From NCBI GenBank assembly GCA_021234155.1, contig JAJEKV010000005.1, positions 24,131,584-24,195,583 of the forward strand: 64,000 bases of DNA, written 5' to 3'. How positions within the stretch are numbered: position 1 is the first letter of the stretch; every line of letters begins with the position of its first letter. The DNA is from Isoetes taiwanensis. Taxonomy: Eukaryota > Streptophyta > Lycopodiopsida > Isoetales > Isoetaceae. The notes beneath the pieces were generated by a model. It made no database searches and was not told the DNA's origin. It saw only the letters and a program-made list of their open reading frames with translations. Of this stretch, positions 23,508 through 36,200 are shown piece after piece. Position numbers and translations under genes: made by a program.

Positions 23508-24082
23508 CACACAGGTGCAAATATGATGATACAAGAAGTGCAAATGGTCATATGCAAGAAAAAATGAAGGGATAATTCACTGTAAAAATGTTTGTGATGC
23601 AAAAATACTAAAGGATCATGACAGTCAACTTTTTAAATACTTGGCAGGCAATTTTCATTGATATGAAGGTAATACAAGGTGAATAAGAGTCTTAGGATCA
23701 TAGATCAATCATCAAGATAGCTTAGGAGGTCAATAAATAATATCAAATCAAGAATATCAGTCCAATTTTCTCAAATTGAACTGTGGAACACTCAAATACT
23801 TCATGAACGTCTTCAGATCATGCTCAACATGTATCAATATTGAGGTTTGATGCGTCTGAGCCTTCAAAAACTTCTGTCATTGTTTTCCTCGGTATATAGA
23901 TTTAGATTTAATGATTCCGGCATCTTAGGACTTGATTATAGGCTTAATGGGATGCTAATGAGCGGGAATCCAAGAATAGGTAGTTTTTATAGCTTAAGAT
24001 CCCAATTCCGGCGTGATTTGAGCAAGTTTCTAAGTTTAGGGTTCTTCAACTGTATTTTTTCAGAGTTTGCGCGATACGGTGG
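23508..24082 (-). repeat. LTR K, subfamily A, second portion (interrupted by B)
   Basis: Continues LTR K after F. It begins with the duplicated CACAC and follows the G LTR pattern (CTTGGCAGGCAATTTTCATTG, then the motif near GCGATACGG). It ends at 24082, where the B LTR starts. Together with 12858-13449 it covers the 3' ~1.16 kb of the LTR; the U3 part lies beyond B and was not found. Confidence 0.75.
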
Positions 24083-26444
24083 TGTTGATGGCAAACCTGG
24101 CTGAGCCACCAACCTCAGGTCAAAGAAGCAATAATCTTGGTCTAGGACCTCCAGATCACTTGAGGTGATCACTCTGTGCTGGAATATCTGTGCTTAAACT
24201 TCCAGAAAACAAGATTTCACTAGTTTCCCTAAAGCCAGAAAAGGTAGTCTTATTCTAACAGGCACAGAAATCAATGCATTTGACATTTTGAACCCAAACA
24301 AGCATAGCATGCAACCATGATATCTAAAAAAAAGTGTTGTAGAAAGCCTGTGCAAAGAGTCTCCACGGTTGGTGAGAAATATTGATTCTTGACTAAGTCA
24401 GAAATTGGTCAATGGACTGGACAGTGCACTAAATTTTGCCAAATGAAAATGATGATGAATTTTTGATCCAACTAAACTCAGACAGTGAACATGAGACCTG
24501 CACAATAAGAGCATGCCATTTTCAAAGTCAAAAAATTCAGTTTGTTATTTGAAAAGTGTCTCTGAGCATCTCATATTCATAAGAAAACGTGACAGACTTT
24601 AAAACATCAGGAGATTGATCTTTCACCTCCCTTTTTTATCTTTTCTTTCCTAAATGATTAACTTAATGCAACTAGAGATTTATATGCAACCAGATACAGA
24701 GATGTGGCCCCCCCTTTTTTTTATTTCTTGAATTAATTCAAATGCAAGATGCACCAAATAATATTTCCCAAGGTCAGATTTTCATTAAACTGGAATCAAA
24801 GTCATCTCATTTGACATCGTGTTAATGATCAAGACGATCAATCAACAGGACATCTATAAAACATACAAATCATGAATTTTTCGGATACAAATTGATCATA
24901 ATGTGCCTCAGGACAGATCCCTTGAGGTAGGAGGAACTCTCAGCATCAATTCCGACTTCACTCTTCAGGTACTTCGTCTTTGAATCGCACAAAAGCCCAC
25001 GAATCTTTCTATCGAATGAATCCCCTTTTAAAAAACTCTGTTTCCGGCCGGATCTTGGCAAATTCGGGATCTTGGCCATGTTTTTGGTTGGTTTAGATAT
25101 TTCTTTGGGTGTAACAGGACAGAAATGGTTAGACAATGTAATGATTGCTCAGTTCGATCGAAGAAAAACAAGTTCTTGGCAAGTTACATTTTAGGGTTCG
25201 GAGTTTTCTTGAGAGCAATTATCCCACAGGTAGGAATCAAAAAATGGGCCAAGGTATAAATAGAGAACTATTTTCCTCTCTCTTGATTACGTGGTCTCCT
25301 CCCACGCCAAGCTCGGCTCGTGTTTCGACTTGGCATGCCAGGGGGGACGCCACTTGGCAGAGGATGAGAGGGTAGATAGGTAGGGGGGTAGATGTAGGTA
25401 GGTTTTGCCATTTTTTGAATGAAGCACGTTTCCCAAGGAAGCCATTTAGAAGATCAATTCACACTCTTTTTCCAAAAATTTTTGTGCCAGGTGGCATGAT
25501 TTCATGAGGGCTACTAGGTGATATCATCAAACTCTCAAATGCAATACCTTGATTTTGTAGGAAAAAATGGATAGAGTGAGTAGGCATTAGGCATGGGACT
25601 TGGTGAGGTGGCAAGGAGGAAGAACAAGGCTAATAGGCACATTTACCAAGTATTTCAATCTTATGGTTGACCAAGCTTTTGGGTTTGGTCAAAATTTGCC
25701 TAGTCATCTTTTGATGATGCAAGGTGGTGTGATGATGTGGAATGATGTAATGATGTTGAGTGATGAAATGGTATGGAGTGATGTGATGATGTGGACACTT
25801 GTTGCTTAGGTGGCAACTTGGTGAATGACATATGGAGGTGGCAAATGATGGATGGACCAAAGTGGCTTTGTAAGTGATGACATGTGTATCTATCTAGTCA
25901 TCATGCCATGTCACTTGGAGGTGGTGACTAGGCAAACTCGTGTTTAGCTTTTCTTTTCCCCTCCTTTTTTTTTTTACTTTGGCTAGCATAAAATGCTTTT
26001 TGGCTTTAGCCACTTGGTGTGGAGTGTGTGATAATGGAGTGGTATGATGAAAAAGATGATATAAAACTTGATGCTTAGGCAATCTTTTTGGTGTAACAAC
26101 TTTGAAAATGTGCCTTAGATAGTGGTAGGTCAACTATGGAATAAAAGGCTATGTGTGAGCTGCATAATGGTATAGGGTGATGGTATGTGGGAGATGAGGT
26201 AGATGTGAGGGAGTGGAATAGAAATGACAACATGAAGGAGAAAAGATACCACTTCATAACTTGCAAACTTCATAGGGGTCTTCCAAACTTCTAGATGCTT
26301 AGATCCTCTCAATGTGTGACCTTGATTCCAGTTCAATGTCTTCACTTGGTTCTTCACTTGGTTCTTCAACATAATATCTCCCTTTTTCCTGCAACATGAA
26401 TAAGATTTGATGGCACCTTGCCATGTTGCCATAGCAGGGCAACA
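24083..26444 (-). repeat. Subfamily B LTR
   Basis: 2362 bp, TGTTG/CAACA ends. On the minus strand it starts at 26444 with TGTTGCC paired to GGCAACA (loop region CTGCTAT). A TATA-like CTATTTATACC lies at 25263-25253 on the minus strand, followed by CTTGG as in D. The U5 hairpin is at 24154-24170, and the primer-site copy at 24143-24153 is of the GGTCCTA type. The sequence differs widely from A, which makes the shared hairpins notable. Confidence 0.82.
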
Positions 26445-27438
26445 TCATGCTAAACAAGGAAAAGGAATGGCTGGTCCCCTCAGCCTTGTGAGTGCAAAAA
26501 AAAGCAAGGAATGGAATGTGACAAAAGCGTGATGATGATAGTGCAAGAGAATGGAAAAAACTAGAAAATATGGGCAGCAAAGGTGATGTAAGAAAAAATG
26601 GAAATGGTATTTGGGAAAATCTGTGCAGATGGATATAGTGATGTAAATAATGCTTGAGTGAGATGTCTTCAAGGATGTGTGTGGAGTTGGAATAGTGACT
26701 TGTCTTGAGAGTGACTTGACTAGTGGCTTGACTTGACTTGCTTGACTTCATTTGAGAGATGTATGGAGCAGGAACAGAAACTGACTTGACTTGACTTGCT
26801 TGACTTCATTTGAAAGATGTATGGAGCAGGAACAGAAACTTGATTTTGAAACTTTTGAAACTTAAGCCACCTCTATGGAAGGCTATGGAAGGTAGCAGGT
26901 TGTGTTTTCTCTTATTTGAAGATGATTTGGGAAACAAGGGTTAGATGAGAATGGGAACGGAGGCTGATGAAAATGAATGGAATGTATCAGGTGAACCTGC
27001 AGGTGTGGAAAAAATATGATGTTAGTACCACGTTCTCCCAGCTAATTGTGGTAATGTTTAGCTGTTTGGGATCCTGCATCAGTGAAGAATTCTGGCTGAT
27101 ATGAATTGGAGGGCAACTGTTTGCTCAGGTGGAGATTATTCAGACTGATGAACCTGTCATGACAAGTTCTACATATGTTAGAAAACAACTCCTCCTATGC
27201 TTTCATGACCGTGAACTCAACCTGCAACATCATAATGCACACAAGATATCAAAGTTAAACCTATTTTCTCTTTTTTCCTTTTTTCTCTTTTTTCTTTTTT
27301 TTTTTCTTTTTATTTTATGAAAGCAATTTCAAAATAACACCAAAAGAGCACAAGCATCCACATCTTTAAGGAATATGCCTATTAATTTTAAAGCTAGTGT
27401 TTCTAATAATTCAAATGGCTAACTATCCAATGACTATT
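26445..27438 (-). other. B 3' untranslated region
   Basis: Holds the same GGCTGAGGGGACCAGCC hairpin as subfamily A (minus strand, near 26480), a 58-bp tandem duplication, and a T/C-rich stretch at 27260-27316 close to the end of pol. No gene seen. Confidence 0.55.
26728..26843. repeat. 58-bp tandem duplication
   Basis: Two adjacent copies starting TTGACTTGACTTGCTTG, offset by 58 bp, with one clear difference (GAGAG versus GAAAG). It is a recent local duplication within the B 3' untranslated region. Confidence 0.85.
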
Positions 27439-30400
27439 CTATTCAAACAAACTCATACAAATATGTTGTTGCCAATACCTTTTCAGATGTAATATGTTTA
27501 TAGGGTTCATGAGCTGCTGACCTGTTGTGATATCTTCTAGGAAGTAAGAATTTGTACCTGCTTGTCCACAGATTTTGTATGGCCCTTCCCATAAGCAGTC
27601 AAATTTACCTGCTGTGTTTTCCCTTGCCTTGTCCCACTTGAGGACTAGCTCTCCCTCTTTGAAACTTCCTTGCAATTTGTGAATGGCCTTGAATGCTGCT
27701 GCATCCTTTGCTTTCTTAAGCAAGATGGCATTCTTTGCTTCAAACCTCTCTTCTTCTAGATGGAGCAACCTATCAAACCTTTCTCTGTATGCTTCCTCCA
27801 TCTGCATTTGAATCTTTAGAGCTAACCTTAATGAGGGCAACTCCAATTCCACTGGAACAACAGCCTCAACACCATAGACAAGAGCAAAAGGTGTATGATT
27901 AGTTGCACTTTTAATTGTAGTTCTATACGCCCAAAGTGCATCATGTAATTTAAGGTGCCAATCTTTTTTATACACCTCTATTGTTTTATTGAGAATAGCT
28001 TTTAGTACCTTGTTGGTGGATTCAGCCTGGCCATTGCCTTGAGGGTAGTATGCTGAGCTTTTCACATGCTTTACCTTCAAGGTCTTTAGCAGGTTGCTGA
28101 TTACATCATTCATGAACTGAGTGCCTCTGTCAGAAACTATTTTCAGAGGAATGCCAAACCTAGTGCATATGTTTTCATGAAGGAACCTAGCAGTTGTCAG
28201 AGCATTTGCTTGTCTCAATGGGACAGCCTCTGCCCACTTGGTGAAGAAATCTGTTGCCACTAGTATGTATTCATGCTGAGAGGGAGAATTTGGATTTATA
28301 GGTCCTATGAAGTCTAGTCCCCAAGTCTGGAATGGACCTGGAGACGTGATGCTAGTCAAAGCAGCAGGCTGAAGAATTCTTTTTCCATGTATCTGGCATT
28401 TATGGCATCTCCCGATGGTCTCATAACAATCTTTGAACAAGCTAGGCCAATAATATCCAGACCTGAGTATTTTCTTTGCAGTTGTGTCAGCTGCATAGTG
28501 GCCTCCACAAATTCCTTCATGACAAGCCTCCAGTATCAACTCAGCTTCTGTCCTGTCAACACACCTCAGAAAGACACCATATTGATCAATCTTACATAAT
28601 ACCTCTCCAATCATCCTGTATGTTTTTGCTTTTTCTTTGAATCTCCTCAGCTGGCTGCTTGTAAAGTTTTCTGGCACCTCCTCATGCTTGAGAAACTTGA
28701 TGATTTCATCCTGCCAATCTTCTTGCATCTTGCTAGACAGCACAAGGTTAGTAGCAATCTCACACACTTCATCAGTGCTTAAACCATTAAAATCTTCAAA
28801 CTCAAACACCTTATTGGTCAAATAATCACTGGGACTTTTAATTGTTTTGACAGTCCTAACATTTAAATTGTAATCCTGTATCTTGCAAGCCCATCTACAT
28901 AATTTAGCCTTACTTTGAGTTTTCTGGAACAGCATGGGAATTGGATTTTGATGCATCATTACTTTTACCTCATTGTGCTGAACTATATGACCTAGCCTTT
29001 GTAGGAAAAACATTATTCCAGCTGCACTTTTTTCCATTATGGGGTATCTGTTCTCAGCATCAGACCAAATTTTGCTGGCAAAAGATATTATCCCATGCTT
29101 CTGCATGAGTGCTATGCCTACAGCTTTGCTAGTGACACTGATATATGCCTGGAATGGTTGAGCAAGGTCTGGTGGTTTCAGAATCTCTGATTGGCATATG
29201 GAAGTTATCAACAGATCAAATGCAGCTTGACATTCGTCTGTCCATTCTATTGCAATAAATTTGCTCTCATTCTTATTATACTTGCCAACACGTGTCAGAG
29301 CTGCCAAAGGACTTATGATGTGTGAAAAGTTAGGCACATACATTCTAAAAAAACTTGTCAAGCCCATGAAACTCTTCACCTGTTTTAAGGTTTTAGGTGG
29401 AGCTAATTTCTTCAAGGCTTCCATTTTTCCTTCAGACACTTTAATTCCCTGAGTAGATACCTCATGACCTAGCAGTTCACCTTTAGAACAGAAAAATACA
29501 CACTTCTTTGGATTCAAACACACTCCACCCCTCCTGCACAATTCCATTGTCATTGTCAGCAATTCCATATGTTTAGTTAGAGAAGATCCTAGGCACAAAT
29601 CATCCAAGAAAACTCTAAAATTTGACATTGGCATGCTTTGAAATATTTTATCCATTGCTCTTTGAAAGGTAGCAGATGCATTCATCAAGCCAAAAGGCAT
29701 TTTCATCATGGCAAAAGTACCCCAAGGGGTTATGAAAGAGGTCTTAGCTTGATCTGCCTCTTTTATCTTGATTTGATTGAAATCTGAAAATCCATCTAAA
29801 AAAGAATATATTTCCTTGCCTGCAGTTGCATGTAATACTTCTTCTAGAAATGGTAATGGATAACAATCTTTAATAGTGGCTTTGTTTAGATCCCTGTAAT
29901 CTATGCAAATCCTAATGCTCTTATTTTTCTTTTCTACTGGAACAATGCAAGACAGCCAGTCAGGATTTGTTATCTCTTTAATGACCTCAGCTTCTTTCAT
30001 CTTCAATAATTCTTCTCTAATCAGGGTAAGCAGTGATGCATTTATTCTTCTGAGTTTTTGCATTATAGGTTTAGCATCTTCTTTTATCTTTATTTCAAAT
30101 TCACAGATGTCAGTCCTCACTCCCACTAATTCTGTATAATCCCAGGCAAACACATCTTTCCAACTCTCAAAAAAAATTTTTAAGGAGGCCTCATCTTTGC
30201 TATCAAAAAGATCCCCAAGGAAAAGTGTTCTTACCTGTCCATTTTTGTTGATAGTTAACTCTTTTACCTCTTTCTCTTGCTGTGCATCTATCACCAGAAT
30301 AGGATATAGTTGTGTTGCATCTTCCTTGTTCAATTCATCTTCATTTATAGCTCCCTCAGCCAAATAGTCAAGGAGCACGGTTCTGCAAAGTGCATCTGCC

Positions 30401-31211
30401 TCACAATTCTCCTCCCTAGGTATATGTTTGATCTCCCAAGCCTTGAACTTGCTTAGCAATTGCAATGCCCTTTCTTTGAGTTCTGACATGTCTTGGTTTT
30501 TGGTCTGATATTCTCCAGTTACCTGTCTGCATATCAGTTGAGAGTCACCAAAGATAGATATATTAGTCAAACCTAAAGCCAAAGACTCTTCTAAGCCAGC
30601 TATAAGTGCCTTATATTCAGCCATATTTGAAGTGATTCCTTCATGTACTCTACCAACTTTGGATAAGAGTTTATTGGCAGAATTTCTGATTACAGCTGCA
30701 GAAGACGCTATATTCAATTTGATTGAAATTCCACCATCAAACCACAACACACCTTTATTGAGTTTTGCTTCCATGCCAAGGTCACCTAAACAGGTAGGTA
30801 TGATTTCTATTGGTTTGCATACAGAGACAGGCATTTTTAACACACCTGGCTCATCTTCAATCAACATGTCTTGTTCTATAAAGTTGTACAGATTAGCATC
30901 ACCTGTTTTGTTGTATAGAATTACAGTTCTTGCTCCATTTGAAATAGTGCACTGCCCTTTGGACCAGACAGGTCTAGCATCTACAGTGGACAACCATCTC
31001 CTTCCCAACAACAAATCATATATGTCAGTCACATCACAATTATCTTCAAAAGCCACAACTATGAAACTTGCCTCAACAATTATACCTTCAATTTCTATTG
31101 GCACCTTTGTCACTAGTCCTATAGGTTTTATTTTAGCATTGGAGAATGACCTCAATATGACAGGTGATGGTTGAGTGACAGCAAGACCACATTTCTTCAT
31201 TACATGCTGAG
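27439..31211 (-). CDS. B pol: partial protease, archaeal-type RNase H, RT, dead RNase H, integrase (uninterrupted)
   Basis: A single frame of about 1257 codons. The open frame runs on to 31257, but its first ~16 codons come from the antisense of the C LTR and are not B. Counted from that start: protease C-terminal half (~18-110), archaeal-type RNase H with D174, E214, D238 and D288, RT with FLDD at 550-553, a gypsy RNase H without acids (~700-820), then integrase with H913/H920 and C951/C954 and catalytic D982, D1043 and E1079. The last two are separated by 35 residues, the classic D35E spacing. There is no chromodomain. No stop or frameshift was seen, so B was probably mobile recently, but its start and the protease active site are gone. 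Polyprotein processing by the element protease is expected from the family. Confidence 0.9.
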
Positions 31212-33174
31212 TGTTGCCCCCAAAGGGCAACATGCTACTTGTGATCCATGCATTCAAAACTAGGTCAACTTATCTTGGAATACTAGGTCAAAGTTTGGAA
31301 GATTCTTGGCAGTCAACATTGATATGGAGGTCAAAGGGTGTTCATTTCTCAAGCCAACAAGTGCTCAAGGTTCAAAACTCACATGAGGTACTTTATTCAA
31401 GGTCAAAGTGCTTAGTCAAGAATATGCTCTAGAAGATTCTGGGTTAAAGAAGTTTGGAAGGCATTTTTTTTTGAAGATTGGAAGTTCAAAGTTTAGAAGA
31501 TCCCATGGTATTTGGTTCCATCCCTTAGCCATTTTTTTGCCTACCCCCCCCATATCTTATTCTCACCTTCCTTTTTGAATTTCCCCTAGTCATTTTCCCT
31601 CACACTCATATTCTTCTTTGCTCACCTTTTGCAAATCATATTTTGCCTTGCCAAAAGTACCTTTCTTACCACATTTTCCCATGGATGTCCTACCCATTTC
31701 ATACCCCTTTGCCTTATTTTCATTCTTCATATTGCACCCTTACCACATACCCTTGGCCTAATCTTTTTTTTCACAAGCTTTTGTGCCTCCTTGTTCTTTA
31801 CCATTATGTGTACCTATGCCACTCAAATATGTTCCATTAATATCCCATTTTCGGTACCCATCTAGAATATTCCCCAAAGAAATTACGGTTGCCATAGACC
31901 CAAATGGGTTAAGACTCATAATTATTTTTGTGGTACCCTTATGGACCATTGCCTATCTTTCTAAAATTGATAAATACAGCATATTCTTGGGATATACCTC
32001 AAGAAATACGGTCATCGTATCGCGGATTTTCTGGAAAAATACCTTCGAAGAACCCTAATTATGGAAACCTTTCGAATCAGGAATGGAATCATTGAACTCG
32101 AAACCTATCTATTTCTGCATTTCCCGCTCTTAAGCATCTCATCAAGCCTAAATTTAAGCCCTAAAATCTTGGAACCGTTAAATCAAAAACATATATCTTA
32201 GGGAAACAATAACAGAAGATTTTTGAAGGCCCAGAAGTATTCAGATCATACATTGATCATTGCTGAGCAAGATCTGGACGATCCTTGAAGTTCTTGAGCT
32301 CTCCTCAACTGGATCTACAAGATTTAGTTGACATTACTTTCAGAAATTACCTTATGACTTTTGATGATTATTTTCTTGTACTTGAAGCTATGAAGCATCC
32401 TTATCTGTTGTTATCTTGATATATCTACCTTCATATCAATCCAAATTGTCTGTCAAGTTGTTGAATTTGTCTCTGATATTTTCCTTAGCAATTCTCACCA
32501 CAAAAAATTCTATAGAAAAATCTCTGGGTGTTTTTAGTGCCCTTGGTCTGTCTGCCACTCATTTTTGGGTGTTAAGAAAGCCAAAGGAGTTCGAATCACT
32601 CAAAAATACCAAGTGTAGCTCAAATTCAAAAAAATTGCTCTCGGGTTTTGGCAGTCTAGGCGTATTTTGCCAAATCCAGCCACAAAAATACCTATACACC
32701 TCCAAACTAGTATTTGACTGCTTGCCTACCTTCCCCAGTATCATTGCAATCTACCTACTTTGGAAATTCCCAAAAAAGTGATTGGCAACTCCAAATCTCA
32801 ATTCCTGATCACTGTTTTCTACATTTGACCTCTATTGACCAAAATTTGACCTCACTTTGAGCTCGAATAACTCACAGATTGAGTTTCTGACTTGGTCAGA
32901 GGCTTTGCTGTTGGTTACCTACAACTTTTTTGACCAAGTCTACAGCATCTGACTCAAAACATCTATCTGCTTCCCTAACACTACAATTGTTTTGGCAAAG
33001 GTACCATTTTTTGAAAATGGGAAAGATATAGAACTCAAACTTTTTGAACTTATCTTTGGAATTTTCTTGCATAGACTGATCACCTTAAGTGATCTGGAGG
33101 TCCTAACCCCAATTTGAGTGAAAACTTGAATTGGATTCTTGTGGTTGACCTATAAGCCAGGTTTAGGGTCAACA
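31212..33174 (+). repeat. C 5' LTR
   Basis: 1963 bp, TGTTG/CAACA ends, with the terminal hairpin TGTTGCCC/GGGCAACA. The U5 primer-site copy is TGGAGGTCCTA (33095-33105), a T-to-C change relative to F that is also present in its true primer-binding site. Confidence 0.9.
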
Positions 33175-33177
33175 TTT

Positions 33178-33195
33178 TGGAGGTCCTACCGAGAT
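33178..33195 (+). other. Primer-binding site of C, tRNA-Gln type, C variant
   Basis: TGGAGGTCCTACCGAGAT, three bases after the LTR. The complement ends TAGGACCTCCA, fitting a tRNA-Gln acceptor end. Confidence 0.65.
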
Positions 33196-33215
33196 CTTCC
33201 TGGATCTCAGAACTC

Positions 33216-36200
33216 ATGGCTCCAAAGCAAAAATTTCCAGCAGAAGCAGAACCATTGGAAGATGTTGATGTATCAGATCATTGCAGAGAAAGGCCATTGC
33301 CTCCAAGTTTCTCCACTAGCTTACTCCAGAACATGCCATATCAGTTTGAGTTGAATGTCCCTGTTCCTTTGCCTACCTTTGATTCCAGCATGAGTGCTAA
33401 CCATTTTTTGAGAATATTTGAAGACTATTACAGGGATTATGGTTTCAAGAAAGGGTGCAAGCTTTCAGAATTTGAAAAATGTTTCAAAGATGAGAGTGAA
33501 GCTGGTGCTTGGTTAACTTATGAGAAGTTAATGGGTACTACCTCATGGGATGAACTCGTTAAGAAATTTCTGGACAGGTTTGGTAAGTTAGCTGCTCCCA
33601 AAGATTTGGTTAATGAATTGCAAAGCTTTTCTATACATGCAGGGGAGAGTGTGAATCAGTACAAAGAAAGATTCAACACATTCATGAGCAGGTGTCAAAG
33701 AGCACAGGTCACGATTCCCACACTTTTTTTAGTAATTGCTTTCATCAATGGTCTGGAAAGAAGACCAGATATCCAAAGAAAATTGCTTAAGATCCAAGCT
33801 GCTGAAGGATTTGATTTCATATACAAAGTCTTTGCCAAAACTACTGATCTGACTCAAATGCTCTCTACTTTGCCTGATAAGCACCATATCTCCCACCATG
33901 GCCATGATCCTTTTTACCCTGATGTTACTGATGCACATTATGACCATCACCCTTCCATTCCAGTGTATGCAATACAGAAAGAAAAGAAGAAATCTAAGGA
34001 GGAGGAAGCTAGTTCTCAAGTTGCAGAGGTTAAATTAGACCTATCTAAGGTTACTGAGGCTTTAGCAGAGTTAACCAAACAACTAGTTGAGCTCAAAACT
34101 GCAAGAACAGGTAAAACTTACCCTGAATGTGTCCATTGTAATAGGAATACTCATCCATCAGAAATTTGCTATTGGCAAGTGTGTCCTAAATGCAATAGGA
34201 AAGGCCACTTTGGGAAAGAATGTCCTATTTGTTCTTTCTGCAAAGAAGTTGGTCATACTGATGTTAAATGTGCTGTTAAAGAATACTTTGCCAAGTAGGA
34301 ACAAGAAAAAAGGTCAGAACCTAAACCTTCAGTGAGGTTTACTGAACCAAGCACTTCAATAAGGTTTATTCAAACTCTGAGGCGGCTCCCAAGACTGAAG
34401 AAGTTATGATAGTGCAAACCGGAGAAGAATGAATGAAGTCAATACACATCTTTGAATCGGTAGGCATCCCACAACTAGATCTCCCTCACCTACAATGGAA
34501 GTACCTGCTCAAGTGATAGCTCCACCCCTCAAAAAAAGTTTGGTAAGAAAGACCAAGACCTTGATGAAGTGGATATCTTGCTCAAAAACTCTAAGGTAAG
34601 TGTGGATCTTTTCACATTGTTAAAGATTGCACCCAACTCTGAGGAAGAGAGTGCTTCAAACAAACTAGTGGTGAACAATTAAATGCTTGTATAAACTTTA
34701 TCGATGCCATCGATCTTGTTCTAGCACGAGAATAAAAAAGACCCCGGAGCATTTACATGTTCAAATTTTGCTTTAGGAGGTTTTACTTTTCCAATGTATT
34801 ACTTGATGGGGATCTCCCTAAACATCATGCCATATCACATTATGAAGAAGTGTGGTTTCGAGGTGGACAAGAGAGCTTCTATATTACTAAGATCTTTTTA
34901 TAATGCTAAAATCTCTCCTATTGGTGTGGTGACTAAAGTGCCTGTTACTACAGAAGGCATAACTGTAGCTGCTAACTTTATTGTGGTGGCTTTTGAAGAT
35001 ATAGGAGATGAATCTGATATCTATGACCTACTTTTAGGGAGAAGATGGCTAGCTACTGTGGATGCTAGGCCAGTCTGGTCTCAAGGGAGATGTACCATCT
35101 CCAATGGCTCCCAAACTGCTACTATTTACAACCAAGAAGGCTCCTATGACTCCAAAGAAGAGGTAAACTTTATTAAAGAAATGCTAATTGAGGAGCCTTT
35201 GGGATCTTACAGGTTAAAAACCACCAAACCAAGGAAATATGAAATGGTTCCCCTTATTATGGAGTGTGCACTTCCCAGCAAACAAGGACCAACAGGTTTT
35301 CTATGGTTTGATGGAGGTATCTCTAAAAAACTAAATGTTGCATCATCTGCTGCTATTTTGAAAGATTCTTCTCATAAACTCTTAGCTAAGGTAGGGAGAA
35401 TTTTTCCTCAAGTCACTTCTAATGTGGCAGAATACAAAGCTTTGATTGCAGGTCTTCAAGAAGCCAAAGCTATGGATATTGCCAATATCCATATTTATGG
35501 TGACTCACAATTAATTTGCAGACAAGTTTCAGGAGATTATCAAACAAAGAATGCAGATATGGAGCTTTTGAAGAATCAGGCAATGGGAGTGCTCTCAAGT
35601 TTTGCTTCATGGAGGATTACTCATATTCCAAGAGAAAAGAATTTTGAGGCTGATGCCCTGTGTAGGGAAACTCTCATGTCACATTTGGTGAGGGGGCTAT
35701 TCCTGAAGATGACCTTGATGACAATGAAGTAAAAGCACTTTGTCCTATTTTGACCATTGATGCATCGAAAAAAGAAGGAGATCAAGAGATTGTGATCACA
35801 AAAATGGTACGCCTAGAACTCTGTTTTGTTGGAGATTTGATTGAATATCAAAAGCAGGGAGAGCATACAAATGTTTTTGAAGAAAGAAAAGATGTATTTG
35901 CACGGGACTATTCAGAATTATCGGGTATCAAACCGAGGTATGCCAATTTGAAATTAAAATCAAGGAAGGTTGTAAACCTGTTTTCAAAAATTAAGGAGGA
36001 TTAATGCTTCACTTATGGGGCTAATCAAGGATGAATTAAATAAGATGTTAGATGCAGGTGTGATTATTGAAATTATTAATCCTGAATGGGTATCTTGCAT
36101 TGTTCCTGTAGAGAAGAAAAGTGGTGCTTTAAGAATTTGCATTGATTATCGAGATCTCAACAAAGCTACCATCAAGGATTGTTACCCCTTGCCTTTTCTA

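Larger units (their letters stand above)
24083..31211 (-). mobile_element. Subfamily B LTR retrotransposon, 5' part removed by C
   Basis: Minus-strand element consisting of its 3' LTR (24083-26444), 3' untranslated region and an open pol from the protease to the integrase end. It is inserted in LTR K. Element C cuts it inside the protease at 31211/31212, so its gag and 5' LTR are not in the window. Confidence 0.88.

Noticed and set aside
26728-26843. CRISPR-like repeat
   Set aside because: Just two tandem copies without spacers in a plant retroelement.
31212-31257. Apparent N-terminus of the B pol frame
   Set aside because: These codons are antisense C LTR sequence joined by insertion, not part of the B protein.
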